The notes below the pieces were generated by a model that had not been told where the DNA came from, searched no databases, and saw only the letters and a program-made list of their open reading frames with translations. Source: J054 sp964613615 (GTDB lineage: Bacteria > Pseudomonadota > Gammaproteobacteria > Steroidobacterales > GCA-2729495). From it: a stretch of DNA of 64,000 nucleotides. Below, one piece after another: positions 17,874 through 26,314 of this stretch; positions within the stretch are counted from its first letter, which is position 1, and each line of letters opens with the position of its first letter. Where the stretch lies: the NCBI GenBank assembly GCA_964613615.1, contig CAZTIB010000129.1:1-64000 (forward strand), given 5' to 3'. The position numbers and the translations under genes are program-made.

Positions 17874-18581
17874 CTAGTTGCCGGTGGGTCGCACCGGTGC
17901 ATCGTCGACAGTCGTCATCAACGTGCCCGGTTCCATCGCCCCGGTGGCCAATGCTTTCAGATAGTCCGGCGTCGCAATGTGGCAATAGACCTGCCCCTCG
18001 AACCGCTCGGGCAGGATCAGGGTCACCCAGCTGTCATAGTCCTGGAACAGGCCCGGTGAGTTCAGGTGAATCGTGCCGTCCTCGGCAAGGTAGCTGAGCT
18101 CGAAATCACTGAGATACGACTGTCCGGTCGTGTACGGCTCGTTGTCATTCACAACGAAGGCCCGGGCCTTGTCCGCCGCGGCGCTGTCGCCCGCTGCCTC
18201 GAGTTCCGCCACTGCCTGGGCCTGCGCCATGCGCGTAATCGTCGGGCAAAACAATTGTTCCCCGGCGGCATCGTCGCCGTAGGCGTCGCGCAGGTGGGCC
18301 GAGCCCTTAATCTTGCACGACACCATGATCGGCATGTTGCCCTTGTAGGTCACCACCTGGTAGATCAGGTGGTAGTCCACTTTGGGCTTCGACCTGCGGT
18401 AAGCAGGCATATTCGTGAATACCGTGTTCGCACCAGTCCGCTCGGTGTTCGCGAGCACCTGCTGCACGACCATGCAGAATTCTTCCGTGGGGGGGTCCGG
18501 CAGTGTTGTTGTCTGCGCTCCGGCCGGCGATATCGCTGCGACGATTGCCAGCGATGCGACAAGACTCGGGATCAGATTCAT
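17874..18581 (-). CDS. Exported protein of unknown function
   Basis: A 235-aa protein with a clear Sec signal peptide (MNLIPSLVASLAIVAAISPAGAQ). The mature part contains four Cys (EFCMVV, VSCKIKG, LFCPTI, VYCHIA) that could form two disulfides, plus a YHLIYQVVTYKGNMPIMVSC strand region. No known domain is recognised. The ATG at 18581 is chosen because it begins the signal peptide. It is co-oriented with the hydrolase 12 bp downstream, so the pair may act on the same periplasmic substrate, by position only. Confidence 0.75.
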   Translation of the reverse strand: MNLIPSLVASLAIVAAISPAGAQTTTLPDPPTEEFCMVVQQVLANTERTGANTVFTNMPAYRRSKPKVDYHLIYQVVTYKGNMPIMVSCKIKGSAHLRDAYGDDAAGEQLFCPTITRMAQAQAVAELEAAGDSAAADKARAFVVNDNEPYTTGQSYLSDFELSYLAEDGTIHLNSPGLFQDYDSWVTLILPERFEGQVYCHIATPDYLKALATGAMEPGTLMTTVDDAPVRPTGN

Positions 18582-18670
18582 TTTCTTTACCTTCACGATG
18601 CAGGAATGGCGGCAGTCTACTGGCTGCCGCACGGAATTTGGCCTCAGAGATCAATTGTTCGACTGGTGGT

Positions 18671-18688
18671 CAATTGGCGCCTGACCCC
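18671..18688. repeat. Possible degenerate copy of the intergenic palindrome family
   Basis: CAATTGGCGCCTGACCCC resembles the internal part of the repeat at 61712-61793 (AATTGGTGCCTGTCCC). It lies 23 bp beyond the stop of the MFS gene at 18711, the position where other family members sit. Only a half-element is visible. Confidence 0.35.
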
Positions 18689-18710
18689 ATTTTTTCGGCG
18701 AAGCGCAGCT

Positions 18711-20117
18711 TCACGCGGCGGCCCGCTCGGATTCTTCGACACGCCGGCTCTTCAGCGCAACTGCCACGAACAGCAGCGCGCCGGTCAGCACGGCGAGGGT
18801 CATGAATGCCGCCTGGTAACCTGCGGCGCCGCCGCCACGCGATGCCGCCACACCTCCGACGATCGCCGCCCCGAGCAGCTGGCCCACTGCCATGAAAACA
18901 TTCAGCAGGCCCTGGCTCGCAGCCCGGTCTTCCGCCCGTGCCTCTTGCAACATGATGTAGCGAAAGGGCGCGCCCAGAAGTGACGCCAGGCCGAGTCCGC
19001 CAATTATGCCGCCGATGATGAACACGGCAATGCTCATGCTGAACTGCGCGTAGATCAGCAGACCCGCCAGTACGCAGGTCAGCCCGAATAACACAATCAC
19101 ACGCGAGCCGGTCCGGTCCAGCAAACGGCCCACCACCGGGGCCGCGATCGTCATCGCCAGCACGCTTGGTAACAGTAGCCACGCGGCGGTGGATTCCGTA
19201 ACGCCGATTCCGACGACCGCGAGTGCCGGAAAAAATACTGACCCGGACTCGACGGTGCCCACGCCCAGTGCAATCGAGACCGTCAGGCGCAGCTGCTTCG
19301 AGGCGAAGAAACTCGGGCGGACGATCGGATCGGCGGCACGCTGCTCCACACGCCAGAACAGCGGCAGCCCGACCAGCGTCACCAGCAGGAAGGGCCAGAC
19401 GGCCGTCGACGCAAGGCTCGCCGCGAGCCGGGAACTGTCGAGGTTGGTAACGGCTACGGCCAGCGTCACCAGGGCAATGGACAGCACCGCGGCGCCAGCC
19501 CAGTCGAACGGCCGCGGCTCGGCCGCGCCGGATCCCGGCAGCAGTTTTACCGCCTGCCAGATCAGCAATGCGGCGATCGGCAGGTTGATCAGGAACAGCC
19601 AGTGCCAGGACCAGCGCAGCAGGATGCCGCCGAGCACCGGGCCGATCAGGAACGCGAGACCGAACACCGCCCCGATCAGGCCAAGGGCGCCGCCACGCTT
19701 TTCCGGCGGAAACGTGTCGCCAATGACGGCGGCGGCAACGGGAAAGATGCCAGCGGCGCCGAAGCCCTGGACTGCGCGTGCAAACAACAGGAATTCCACG
19801 CCGGGAGCCAGCACCAGGAAGAGCGAGCCCAGCGCAAAACCGCTGACGCTCAGCACGTAGATCCGGCGCCGGCCATAGCGGTCCGACATTTTCGCGAGCA
19901 ACGGGGAACCGACCAGGTTGCTCAGCACATAGAGATTGAAGAGCCACGCGAGCTGGCGCGTGTTCATGTCGAAATCGGCCTGGATGGCCGGCAGGGCTGG
20001 CCCGATGATGGCCAGGTCCAGCGCGCCCATCAGCACACCGACGAACAACAGCGCCATCACGCGCCTGTTTTGCCCTTCGTCCACGCGGCCCCTCTGCCTT
20101 GTCCCACGCGCGGGCAT
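18711..20117 (-). CDS. MFS drug/metabolite exporter (DHA2-like)
   Basis: A major facilitator transporter with about 14 hydrophobic segments over 468 aa. The motif LDLAIIGPALPAIQADF (motif D1-like of the DHA2 family), the loop motif KMSDRYGRRRIYVLS (motif A) and the PVLGGILLRWSWHWLFLINL segment (motif C region) mark it as a drug:H+ antiporter-like exporter. It is divergently transcribed from the nitrogenase-like operon with a 106-bp shared intergenic region, so co-regulation is plausible. A close paralogue lies at 43201. The start could also be the ATG 60 bp inside (MALLFVGV). Confidence 0.88.
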   Translation of the reverse strand: MPARGTRQRGRVDEGQNRRVMALLFVGVLMGALDLAIIGPALPAIQADFDMNTRQLAWLFNLYVLSNLVGSPLLAKMSDRYGRRRIYVLSVSGFALGSLFLVLAPGVEFLLFARAVQGFGAAGIFPVAAAVIGDTFPPEKRGGALGLIGAVFGLAFLIGPVLGGILLRWSWHWLFLINLPIAALLIWQAVKLLPGSGAAEPRPFDWAGAAVLSIALVTLAVAVTNLDSSRLAASLASTAVWPFLLVTLVGLPLFWRVEQRAADPIVRPSFFASKQLRLTVSIALGVGTVESGSVFFPALAVVGIGVTESTAAWLLLPSVLAMTIAAPVVGRLLDRTGSRVIVLFGLTCVLAGLLIYAQFSMSIAVFIIGGIIGGLGLASLLGAPFRYIMLQEARAEDRAASQGLLNVFMAVGQLLGAAIVGGVAASRGGGAAGYQAAFMTLAVLTGALLFVAVALKSRRVEESERAAA

Positions 20118-20223
20118 AGCTTAACAGCGAGGCTACCGCGTTGTTTTGCTGCGGAAAATACCTATGCGCAAGACCGCGCGGAACCCGTCCGGACTCCCGG
20201 AACGCGGGTATAGTAAACAAGAG

Positions 20224-21066
20224 ATGAAACAGATTGCGCTCTACGGCAAAGGCAGCATCGGCAAGAGCACGGTTGCCACCCATGTGTCTTACGCCCTCGC
20301 CAACCAGGGGCGTCGGGTCTTCCTGATGGGCTGTGACCCAATGGGAGACAGCACCTACCACCTGCTCCACGAGTACACCAAGCCGATCCTCGACGTCCTG
20401 ACGGAACACGACTTCGAATACGAGGACATCGAGGTGGCGGAGATTGTCCACAAGTCACCCCTGCCCTTTGAGAACGGTGGGTCAGTGTACTGCGCCGAAG
20501 CCGGCGGCCCTGAGCCGGGCGTCGGCTGCGGCGGCAAGGGCGTGATTGAAGCCATTAACACGCTCAAGCGGCTTGAGGTTTTCGACGAACTGCAACCGGA
20601 TATCGTGATTTACGACATCCTCGGCGACGTCGTCTGCGGCGGATTTTCTCAGCCGATTCGGGACGGCTTTGCCGAGGAAACCTACCTGGTCACCAGCGGC
20701 GAGCTCGAGGCGCTGTACCAGGCCGTGAACGTGATGGGCGCGGTGAACCGTTTCGCGAAACGGGCGGGCGCAAAGCTGGGCGGACTGATCGTCAATCTGC
20801 GCGGTCTGGAGCGGGAAGAACAAATCATCAACGATTTTGCTGCCAAGACCGATACGCGGGTCCTGGCCGTGCTGCCGTTCAGCCAGTTGGTCAAGGAATG
20901 CGGCAGCGAAGCCAAGACCGTGTTCGAAGACCATCCGGACAGCGTCGAGGCCGAGAAGTATAGCCGGCTGGCCGAGTTGGTCATGGCGAGCGACTACGAG
21001 CCCACCACACCGCACCCGATGAGCTTCGAGGAGCTGTACGAGTGGTGGTGTCCTTACGTCAACTGA
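20224..21066 (+). CDS. Nitrogenase Fe-protein-like ATPase, divergent paralogue 1
   Basis: A NifH/BchL/BchX/CfbC-family reductase subunit of 280 aa. Fe proteins are ATP-driven electron donors whose homodimer holds one 4Fe-4S cluster. Both cluster cysteines are present: Cys102 in PEPGVGCGGKG (NifH Cys97) and Cys138 in LGDVVCGGF (NifH Cys132). The deviant Walker A is GKGSIGKST (residues 8-16), with Ser11 where the family has Gly. The switch I motif is GCDPMGDST, with Met40 in place of the usual Lys. Start ATG 20224 gives the normal Fe-protein N-terminus. It is 16 bp upstream of a second Fe-protein-like gene. The pair may form a heterodimer, by inference. I do not recognise a characterised enzyme with this composition. 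Confidence 0.92.
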   Translation: MKQIALYGKGSIGKSTVATHVSYALANQGRRVFLMGCDPMGDSTYHLLHEYTKPILDVLTEHDFEYEDIEVAEIVHKSPLPFENGGSVYCAEAGGPEPGVGCGGKGVIEAINTLKRLEVFDELQPDIVIYDILGDVVCGGFSQPIRDGFAEETYLVTSGELEALYQAVNVMGAVNRFAKRAGAKLGGLIVNLRGLEREEQIINDFAAKTDTRVLAVLPFSQLVKECGSEAKTVFEDHPDSVEAEKYSRLAELVMASDYEPTTPHPMSFEELYEWWCPYVN

Positions 21067-21082
21067 GGCAAGGCAAAGGCTT

Positions 21083-21934
21083 ATGCGCCAGATAGCAGTC
21101 TACGGCAAAGGCGGCATCGGTAAATCGATGATCTCGTCCCACATCAGTTTTGCTTTCGCCAACAGCGGCCTGCGGGTCCTGCACCTGGGCTGTGATCCGA
21201 AGCACGACAGTACGCGGCTGCTGCTCGCCGGCCGGATTCCGCATGCCATCCTCGACATCCTGCGCAAGGTAGATTTTGAAACGCGTAAAGTTGCGCTTGA
21301 AGACGTGGTCCTGGAAAGCACATTGAACGACACCGTGCCGGGGCAGCTTTTCTGTGCCGAAAGCGGCGGGCCGGAACCGGGCGCCGGCTGCGCCGGCAAG
21401 GGCGTGACGGAAGCGATTCGCACCCTGGCCAAGCTGGATGCCCACAACAAGCTGGAACTGGACGCGATACTCTACGACGTGCTGGGCGACGTGGTCTGCG
21501 GCGGATTTACGATGCCCATCAAGCGTGGTCACGCGAAGGAAATCTACATTGTCACCAGCGGTGAGATGCAGTCACTGTTTGCCGCCTGCAACATTTCCAA
21601 GGCCGTAGCGCGATTTGCGCAGCGCTCCGGTGTGCGCCTGGGCGGTATCGTGGGCAATCTGCGCAACATGGAGAACGAACGCGAGGTGCTGGAACGCTTC
21701 GCGGCGCGCCTGGCCACCCAGGTCGTCGGCTTCGTTCCGTACAGCGAGAAGATCAAGGCGGCGTCCGGCAGGGGGGAGACCCTGTTCCAGTATGCCCCGG
21801 ACTCGCCCGAGTGCGAGGCGATGCAACAGCTGGCGGACAATATCCTCAACAACAAGTTAATGACGATACCGGAACCCATGAGCTTCGACGAACTCCACCA
21901 CTGGTGGCAGGCAAACAAGACGCTGGCGGCCTGA
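21083..21934 (+). CDS. Nitrogenase Fe-protein-like ATPase, paralogue 2
   Basis: A second Fe-protein-like subunit (283 aa), clearly homologous to the first: similar C-termini (PMSFDELHHWW versus PMSFEELYEWW) but many substitutions. Cluster ligands are Cys103 (PEPGAGCAGKG) and Cys139 (LGDVVCGGF). Walker A is GKGGIGKSM, canonical at Gly11 but with Met16 replacing the family Thr. Switch I is GCDPKHDST, with Lys40 retained. The two paralogues thus deviate at complementary positions. The position normally ADP-ribosylated in NifH (Arg100) is Lys in both. It is followed by the BchY-like gene after 31 bp with an AGAGGA ribosome binding site. Confidence 0.93.
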   Translation: MRQIAVYGKGGIGKSMISSHISFAFANSGLRVLHLGCDPKHDSTRLLLAGRIPHAILDILRKVDFETRKVALEDVVLESTLNDTVPGQLFCAESGGPEPGAGCAGKGVTEAIRTLAKLDAHNKLELDAILYDVLGDVVCGGFTMPIKRGHAKEIYIVTSGEMQSLFAACNISKAVARFAQRSGVRLGGIVGNLRNMENEREVLERFAARLATQVVGFVPYSEKIKAASGRGETLFQYAPDSPECEAMQQLADNILNNKLMTIPEPMSFDELHHWWQANKTLAA

Positions 21935-21965
21935 ACCCTGGCGCAACGACGAGAGGAAACGACAG

Positions 21966-23204
21966 ATGCCCATCAAGAACTACGAGCACGGCTGCTCCAC
22001 AACCCAGGCGCTGGCGACGCTGGGCAAGGTGGAAGGTGTGATCCCGCTGGTGCACGGTCCGCAGACCTGCGTGTTCGAGAACCAGATGTCCACACTGTAT
22101 TGCCGTCCTGCCAAGCTGATCACCGCGGGTACCTTGCTGAGCAAGAGCGAAGTGATCTTCGGCGGCGACGACAGTCTGAAGGAGCAGATTCGCAACGTCT
22201 ACGAAAAGCACCACCCGAAGGTGATCGTGATCATCAACACCTGCATTCCGCAGCTCAATGGTGACGATGTGAAGGGCGTAAGCATGGAAATGGAGGAAGA
22301 GATACCAGGCTTGCGGATCCGCTCGATCAACACGGGTTTCGTTTACACGAACGCGATGCTGCGGGGCTCGGACGCGTCCTGGCTCGCCATCCTGCAGACG
22401 CTGGAAAAAACCGAGCACGAGCCGGGCGCCGTTGGCATCGTCGGGCGTTCGGGCCAGGATGCCGACAACATGGGTGCGATTGGCACGATGCTGCGAAAAG
22501 CGGGCCTAAACACCTACCTGTTCCCCGAGGGCCACATCGATGAAATGGCCAAGATCACCCGCGCGGAGCACATCTACCCGATTCACCTGGGTTCCTATGA
22601 GAGCTGCAAGTATCTCGAGTCCGAATTCGAGCAGGATGTGGAATTCATCGAAATACCGGTGGGCATCGACGGCACCACGAATTTCTTCCGGCGCGTCGCC
22701 GACAAGGAAGGCTGCCAGGCCCTGCACGACCTGGTAGACCAGGAGGAGAAGCAAGCTCGCGTGGAACTGGAGAAGCTCAGGAAGAAGTTTGCGGAAGACC
22801 CGGTACGCATGCTGCTGGTCTCCGGCCCCGCGAATGAAATGTCCATGGGCAAGATCGTGGCCGAATTCGGTGCCGAGGTCTTCGTGGTGCCGTCCATGAA
22901 AGACAAGTTCTACAAGCAGGAACGAGCGATCATGGAAGAACGCTACGGCGTCAACTTTATCGACGAGGATTTCGGCTCACTGGATGAGCTAATCGAGGAA
23001 ATTCAGCCTACCGTGATCGCCAACGAGATGCAGGCCGAACCGGAATCGTCTGCACGCCTGATTCCGTCGTTCTGCATCTTCTTCTACCTGGCCGATTACG
23101 GCTACGACTACGCGCTGAATTTCGGCAAAAATTTCAACAACATGACGGGCCCGTCGGTATGGAAGCACTGGCGCGAACTGAACAGTCGCTACGCCGCGGT
23201 TTGA
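21966..23204 (+). CDS. Nitrogenase component-1-like subunit (NifD/K, BchY-like)
   Basis: The Cys-bearing half of a nitrogenase-like catalytic component (412 aa). Three P-cluster-position cysteines are conserved: Cys10 (EHGCSTTQA), Cys35 (HGPQTCVFEN) and Cys93 (INTCIPQLNGDD), with the family hallmark SEVIFGGDDSLKEQI between them. An additional Cys46 is nearby. The second and third Rossmann-like domains follow (VGIVGRSGQDADNMGAIGTM, RMLLVSGPANEMSMGKIVAE). No FeMo-cofactor ligand motif of NifD is recognisable, so the substrate is likely bound directly, as in DPOR and COR. It is shorter than NifD/K (about 480-520). It is coupled to the next gene with a single base between stop and start. Confidence 0.9.
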   Translation: MPIKNYEHGCSTTQALATLGKVEGVIPLVHGPQTCVFENQMSTLYCRPAKLITAGTLLSKSEVIFGGDDSLKEQIRNVYEKHHPKVIVIINTCIPQLNGDDVKGVSMEMEEEIPGLRIRSINTGFVYTNAMLRGSDASWLAILQTLEKTEHEPGAVGIVGRSGQDADNMGAIGTMLRKAGLNTYLFPEGHIDEMAKITRAEHIYPIHLGSYESCKYLESEFEQDVEFIEIPVGIDGTTNFFRRVADKEGCQALHDLVDQEEKQARVELEKLRKKFAEDPVRMLLVSGPANEMSMGKIVAEFGAEVFVVPSMKDKFYKQERAIMEERYGVNFIDEDFGSLDELIEEIQPTVIANEMQAEPESSARLIPSFCIFFYLADYGYDYALNFGKNFNNMTGPSVWKHWRELNSRYAAV

Positions 23205-23205
23205 C

Positions 23206-24732
23206 ATGAACGGCAGCAAGACACAATTCAAACTCCAGGAGCTGCACACTCCGTCTTCATTTGAGGGCGTGGTGTGGGCCCTGATGGGTATCGAAGACGC
23301 ACGCACGATCATCCATTCCGCGCCGGGCTATTACTTCAACATGCACAACAACGCGCTGATGAACGACTGGCCGATGGAGCTGTATACCTCCCACCTGAAG
23401 TTCTCTTCGGTCATGAAGGGGGGCGAGGAACAGCTCGCCAACGTGATCGATGCGATCAAGGAAATGCGGCCCGCCGCTCTGTTCGTCGTGACCTCCCCTG
23501 TCACCGAAACCAGCCAGGACGATGCCGAAGGCGTGTGCGAGCGCATCGGTTACCCGAACACGCGAGTCGTGCGCCCGGCCATCGGCGAGTCTTGCAACCA
23601 GGGCAAAGAAGCAGCCTTCCAGACGCTGATCGACTTGATGGACGGCGATGCCGAAAAACGGCCGCGCTCGGTGAACCTGATCGGCCCGGCGCTGTGCATG
23701 TTCAACTGGCGGGCCGACGTCTATGAGCTCAAGCGCATGCTGAGCGAGATCGGCATCCAGGTGAACGCGGTGCTGTCAGCCGGCGCGACCTTTGCAGAAA
23801 TCCAGAACGCACCGGCCGCCGAGCTGAACCTCTGCATGTATCCCTTCGATTACGGTGTGGAAACTGCGGAAGTAATGGAAGAGCGCTTTGGCGTCCCTTA
23901 TATGGCCGACATCGTGCCGATTGGCTTCGACAACTCACTGCGCTGGCTCGAGCAGATCGCAGACCACTTTGATATGGATATCAAGCCGTATCTCGCGAGC
24001 TGCGTGCAGAACGCCACCCACTTCATTCGTTCGAACCTGGTGTTCGGCACCACCTTCGAACTCAGCACGGCGCTGTCCTTCGAAAATCACAACACCTACG
24101 CGCTGGGGATTGCCGAGTTCTTCAAGAAAGAGGTGGGCATCAAGGTGCCGCTGGTGTCATTGAGCAATCCGGAGGCCGCAGAAAGGGTCGCGGCCAGCTG
24201 CGACGAGGTACTGATCTCCCCCACCCTCGACTTGAAGAAAGAAAAATTTGTCGAGACCGGACCCAACCTGATTTTCGGCAATTTCTACGACCAGAAACTG
24301 GCCTCCGAAGAAGGCTTCCAGAACTTCGTGGTGGCCGATATCCCCACCGCCGGCTATGTCTCGTCGGAAGTCGGTCCCTTCATGGGGCTGATGGGCGCGA
24401 AGCACCTGGTGCAGACCGCGGTCAATAACACCGTCACGAAGCTGTTGATCGACACCAAGGGCGATGTCGCCGGTGAAGTCTCGGCAGGAGGGGGCGACTG
24501 GGACGTGGCGGCGGAACAGGCCCTGCAGCAGATCTCCCTCGCGGTGCCCCAGTTCGTGCGGACGTTTGCTGTGAAGAAAGTGTACGAGGCGTCGCAGAAG
24601 ATCGCGCGCGAGCGCGGCACGAAGGTCACGGTGGACATCGTCCGCGACGCGGCGGAGTCCTTCACGCCGGGGCGTTTTCATGCAAAGTTCGCGGCGATCT
24701 TCGACGCCGCGGAGCTGGACAGTCAGCAGTAG
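23206..24732 (+). CDS. Nitrogenase component-1-like subunit (BchZ/BchB-like) with PCP_red tail
   Basis: The partner half of the catalytic component (508 aa). RSVNLIGPALCMFNWRADVY, IGIQVNAVLSAGATFAEIQN and the LCMYPFDYGVETAEVMEERF block match the layout of BchZ. The last about 80 residues (WDVAAEQALQQI, PQFVRTFAVKKVYEASQKIA) look like the PCP_red C-terminal domain known from BchB/ChlB-type subunits. All three cluster-Cys positions are lost: the second is Tyr42 (HSAPGYYFN) and the third Pro98 (VTSPVTETSQDD). In DPOR the equivalent subunit gives one Asp ligand; here the fourth ligand is not obvious. The physiological substrate is unknown. Confidence 0.9.
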   Translation: MNGSKTQFKLQELHTPSSFEGVVWALMGIEDARTIIHSAPGYYFNMHNNALMNDWPMELYTSHLKFSSVMKGGEEQLANVIDAIKEMRPAALFVVTSPVTETSQDDAEGVCERIGYPNTRVVRPAIGESCNQGKEAAFQTLIDLMDGDAEKRPRSVNLIGPALCMFNWRADVYELKRMLSEIGIQVNAVLSAGATFAEIQNAPAAELNLCMYPFDYGVETAEVMEERFGVPYMADIVPIGFDNSLRWLEQIADHFDMDIKPYLASCVQNATHFIRSNLVFGTTFELSTALSFENHNTYALGIAEFFKKEVGIKVPLVSLSNPEAAERVAASCDEVLISPTLDLKKEKFVETGPNLIFGNFYDQKLASEEGFQNFVVADIPTAGYVSSEVGPFMGLMGAKHLVQTAVNNTVTKLLIDTKGDVAGEVSAGGGDWDVAAEQALQQISLAVPQFVRTFAVKKVYEASQKIARERGTKVTVDIVRDAAESFTPGRFHAKFAAIFDAAELDSQQ

Positions 24733-24750
24733 CGGCTCACGCTTTCGCGG

Positions 24751-26247
24751 TCAGCCGTAGCCCAGGTAGGTGTGAAACACGCCGTCGGGATCGTATTGGC
24801 GCCGCACGTCCGCCAGCCGCTGCCAGTTGTCCGCCGAGAAGCATTCGCGAATATGCTCCGGGTGGCGCCGCGCCTCGACTTCATTGATGTAGCGGCCCTT
24901 GCCGTACTGCTCCATCACCGGGATCGCCTCTTCCAGCCACGCGAAGTTGCGCTCATCGTCCGCTTCGTCCTGCCAGATGATGAAAGTTCCCACGTAGTGA
25001 TTCGCAATTGACGACAGGCAGGAATCATCCCGCTCCTTGAGATTCATGCTGTAGGCGCCAAGCACATGATTGATGGGCGACGGCGTGGAGCGAAAATGGT
25101 CTGCCAGGCCCATAAAGATCTGGCCGGGCTCGTTCGTCATCACATTGTCGACCGCGTAACGACCATGGGCGCCGCCCGGCTTGTCAGGCGTGAAGAACTG
25201 GTACAGCCCGGTAAAGCTGAGTTTTTCATATTCCGTCATCACGATGCTCTCGCGCGGTAACGCTGAGCGCGCAAACGGCCTCAGCATGTCGCGAGACTCG
25301 GCGACCGTATCGCCGAAAGCATACGCGGAAACGAAGCAGATCTTGGACTCTTCCGGTGACGCATCGGTCGGCGCCACCGGGCTGTGCATCAACGCGGCCA
25401 GGACCTCGACGCGGTCATCCTTGACTTCGACCAACTTGTCGAGTTCGGTCGTCATCGTCTCCACGGCTTCCAGCGGGAGAATGTAGGAGCTGGCGAGGAT
25501 GCCCCGGGGTGTCGGGTAGACGCGCAGGTGATAACGCGTGACCACCCCGAAGAATCCCGGGCCCGCACCCCGCACCGCCCAGTACAGATCAGGATTCTCA
25601 TCGCGGCTCGCCATGACCAGTTCGCCGTCAGCGGTAACGATTTCTGCGCCTTCAATAGACAGCGCGGCAAAACCACCGCGCGACTGGTAGTTCAGGCCGA
25701 TTCCACCACCAAGCACAAAGCCCCCGATGCCTACGGTCGGGCAATGGGGCACCGGGAAGCTGAAGCCCCGGGCGCCCGCCTGGGCTGACAGCTGGATACT
25801 TTTCACGCCGGGTTGCGTCAGCGCAATCTGCCGGGTGTCGTCGATCTGTACGCCGTTCAGTGACGAGACATCGATGCAGAGGCCGCCATTGCGCAGCGAC
25901 GCACCGGTGGCGTTGTGACCGCCGCTGCGGGTGGTGATCTTGAGCTTGTTGTCTGCGGCGTAGCGCACCGCCGCCTGTACATCCTCCACCGAACGCACCT
26001 GCACAATCATGTCCGGATAGCGGTCGGGCTTGGAGCGGTGAAACACCATCGATTGGCGCCAGGACTCGTAATCTGCGTCGTCCTTGCGAACGACGGTCCC
26101 GGATACCCGGGGCCGGGGGCCGCCTGACCCCGAGTCACTGGCCTGTGGTGACGCTGACCGGGAATACAACGATCCCAGCGCACCGACGACGGTGCCGGAC
26201 AAGAACCGGTTCAGCATCTCGCGGCGAGTGGACTTGGAGTGTTTCAT
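24751..26247 (-). CDS. Tat-exported FAD-linked oxidase (BBE family), bicovalent flavin predicted
   Basis: A berberine-bridge-type / VAO-fold oxidase of about 498 aa. The N-terminus KSTRREMLNRFLSG is a twin-arginine signal. The FAD domain has RSGGHNATGAS with His111, and PVPHCPTVGIGGFVLGGGIG with Cys169, the two residues that carry 8-histidyl and 6-cysteinyl FAD in bicovalent members. The C-terminal BBE motif is CFSADNWQRLADVRRQYDPDG. The ATG at 26247 is preferred because GGAGGG lies 8 bp before it. It converges on the nitrogenase-like operon with 18 bp between stops. Such enzymes oxidise sugars, alkaloids or polyketides; the substrate here is unknown. Confidence 0.88.
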   Translation of the reverse strand: MKHSKSTRREMLNRFLSGTVVGALGSLYSRSASPQASDSGSGGPRPRVSGTVVRKDDADYESWRQSMVFHRSKPDRYPDMIVQVRSVEDVQAAVRYAADNKLKITTRSGGHNATGASLRNGGLCIDVSSLNGVQIDDTRQIALTQPGVKSIQLSAQAGARGFSFPVPHCPTVGIGGFVLGGGIGLNYQSRGGFAALSIEGAEIVTADGELVMASRDENPDLYWAVRGAGPGFFGVVTRYHLRVYPTPRGILASSYILPLEAVETMTTELDKLVEVKDDRVEVLAALMHSPVAPTDASPEESKICFVSAYAFGDTVAESRDMLRPFARSALPRESIVMTEYEKLSFTGLYQFFTPDKPGGAHGRYAVDNVMTNEPGQIFMGLADHFRSTPSPINHVLGAYSMNLKERDDSCLSSIANHYVGTFIIWQDEADDERNFAWLEEAIPVMEQYGKGRYINEVEARRHPEHIRECFSADNWQRLADVRRQYDPDGVFHTYLGYG

Positions 26248-26314
26248 GTTGTTGCCCTCCACAGCTTTTCTCAGTTCCAGCGTGATCCGTTCCGAGCCGC
26301 GCCGCAGGCACGCT

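Noticed and set aside
18670..20451. Alternative minus-strand frame through the MFS gene
   Set aside because: Arg/Pro-rich translation without membrane segments, overlapping the clear MFS frame and the start of the Fe-protein gene.
20224..24732. True nitrogenase, or photosynthetic DPOR/COR operon
   Set aside because: No NifD cofactor Cys/His motif is seen and no nifB/E/N or bch/puf/crt genes are in the window; the two-Fe-protein arrangement does not match DPOR or COR.
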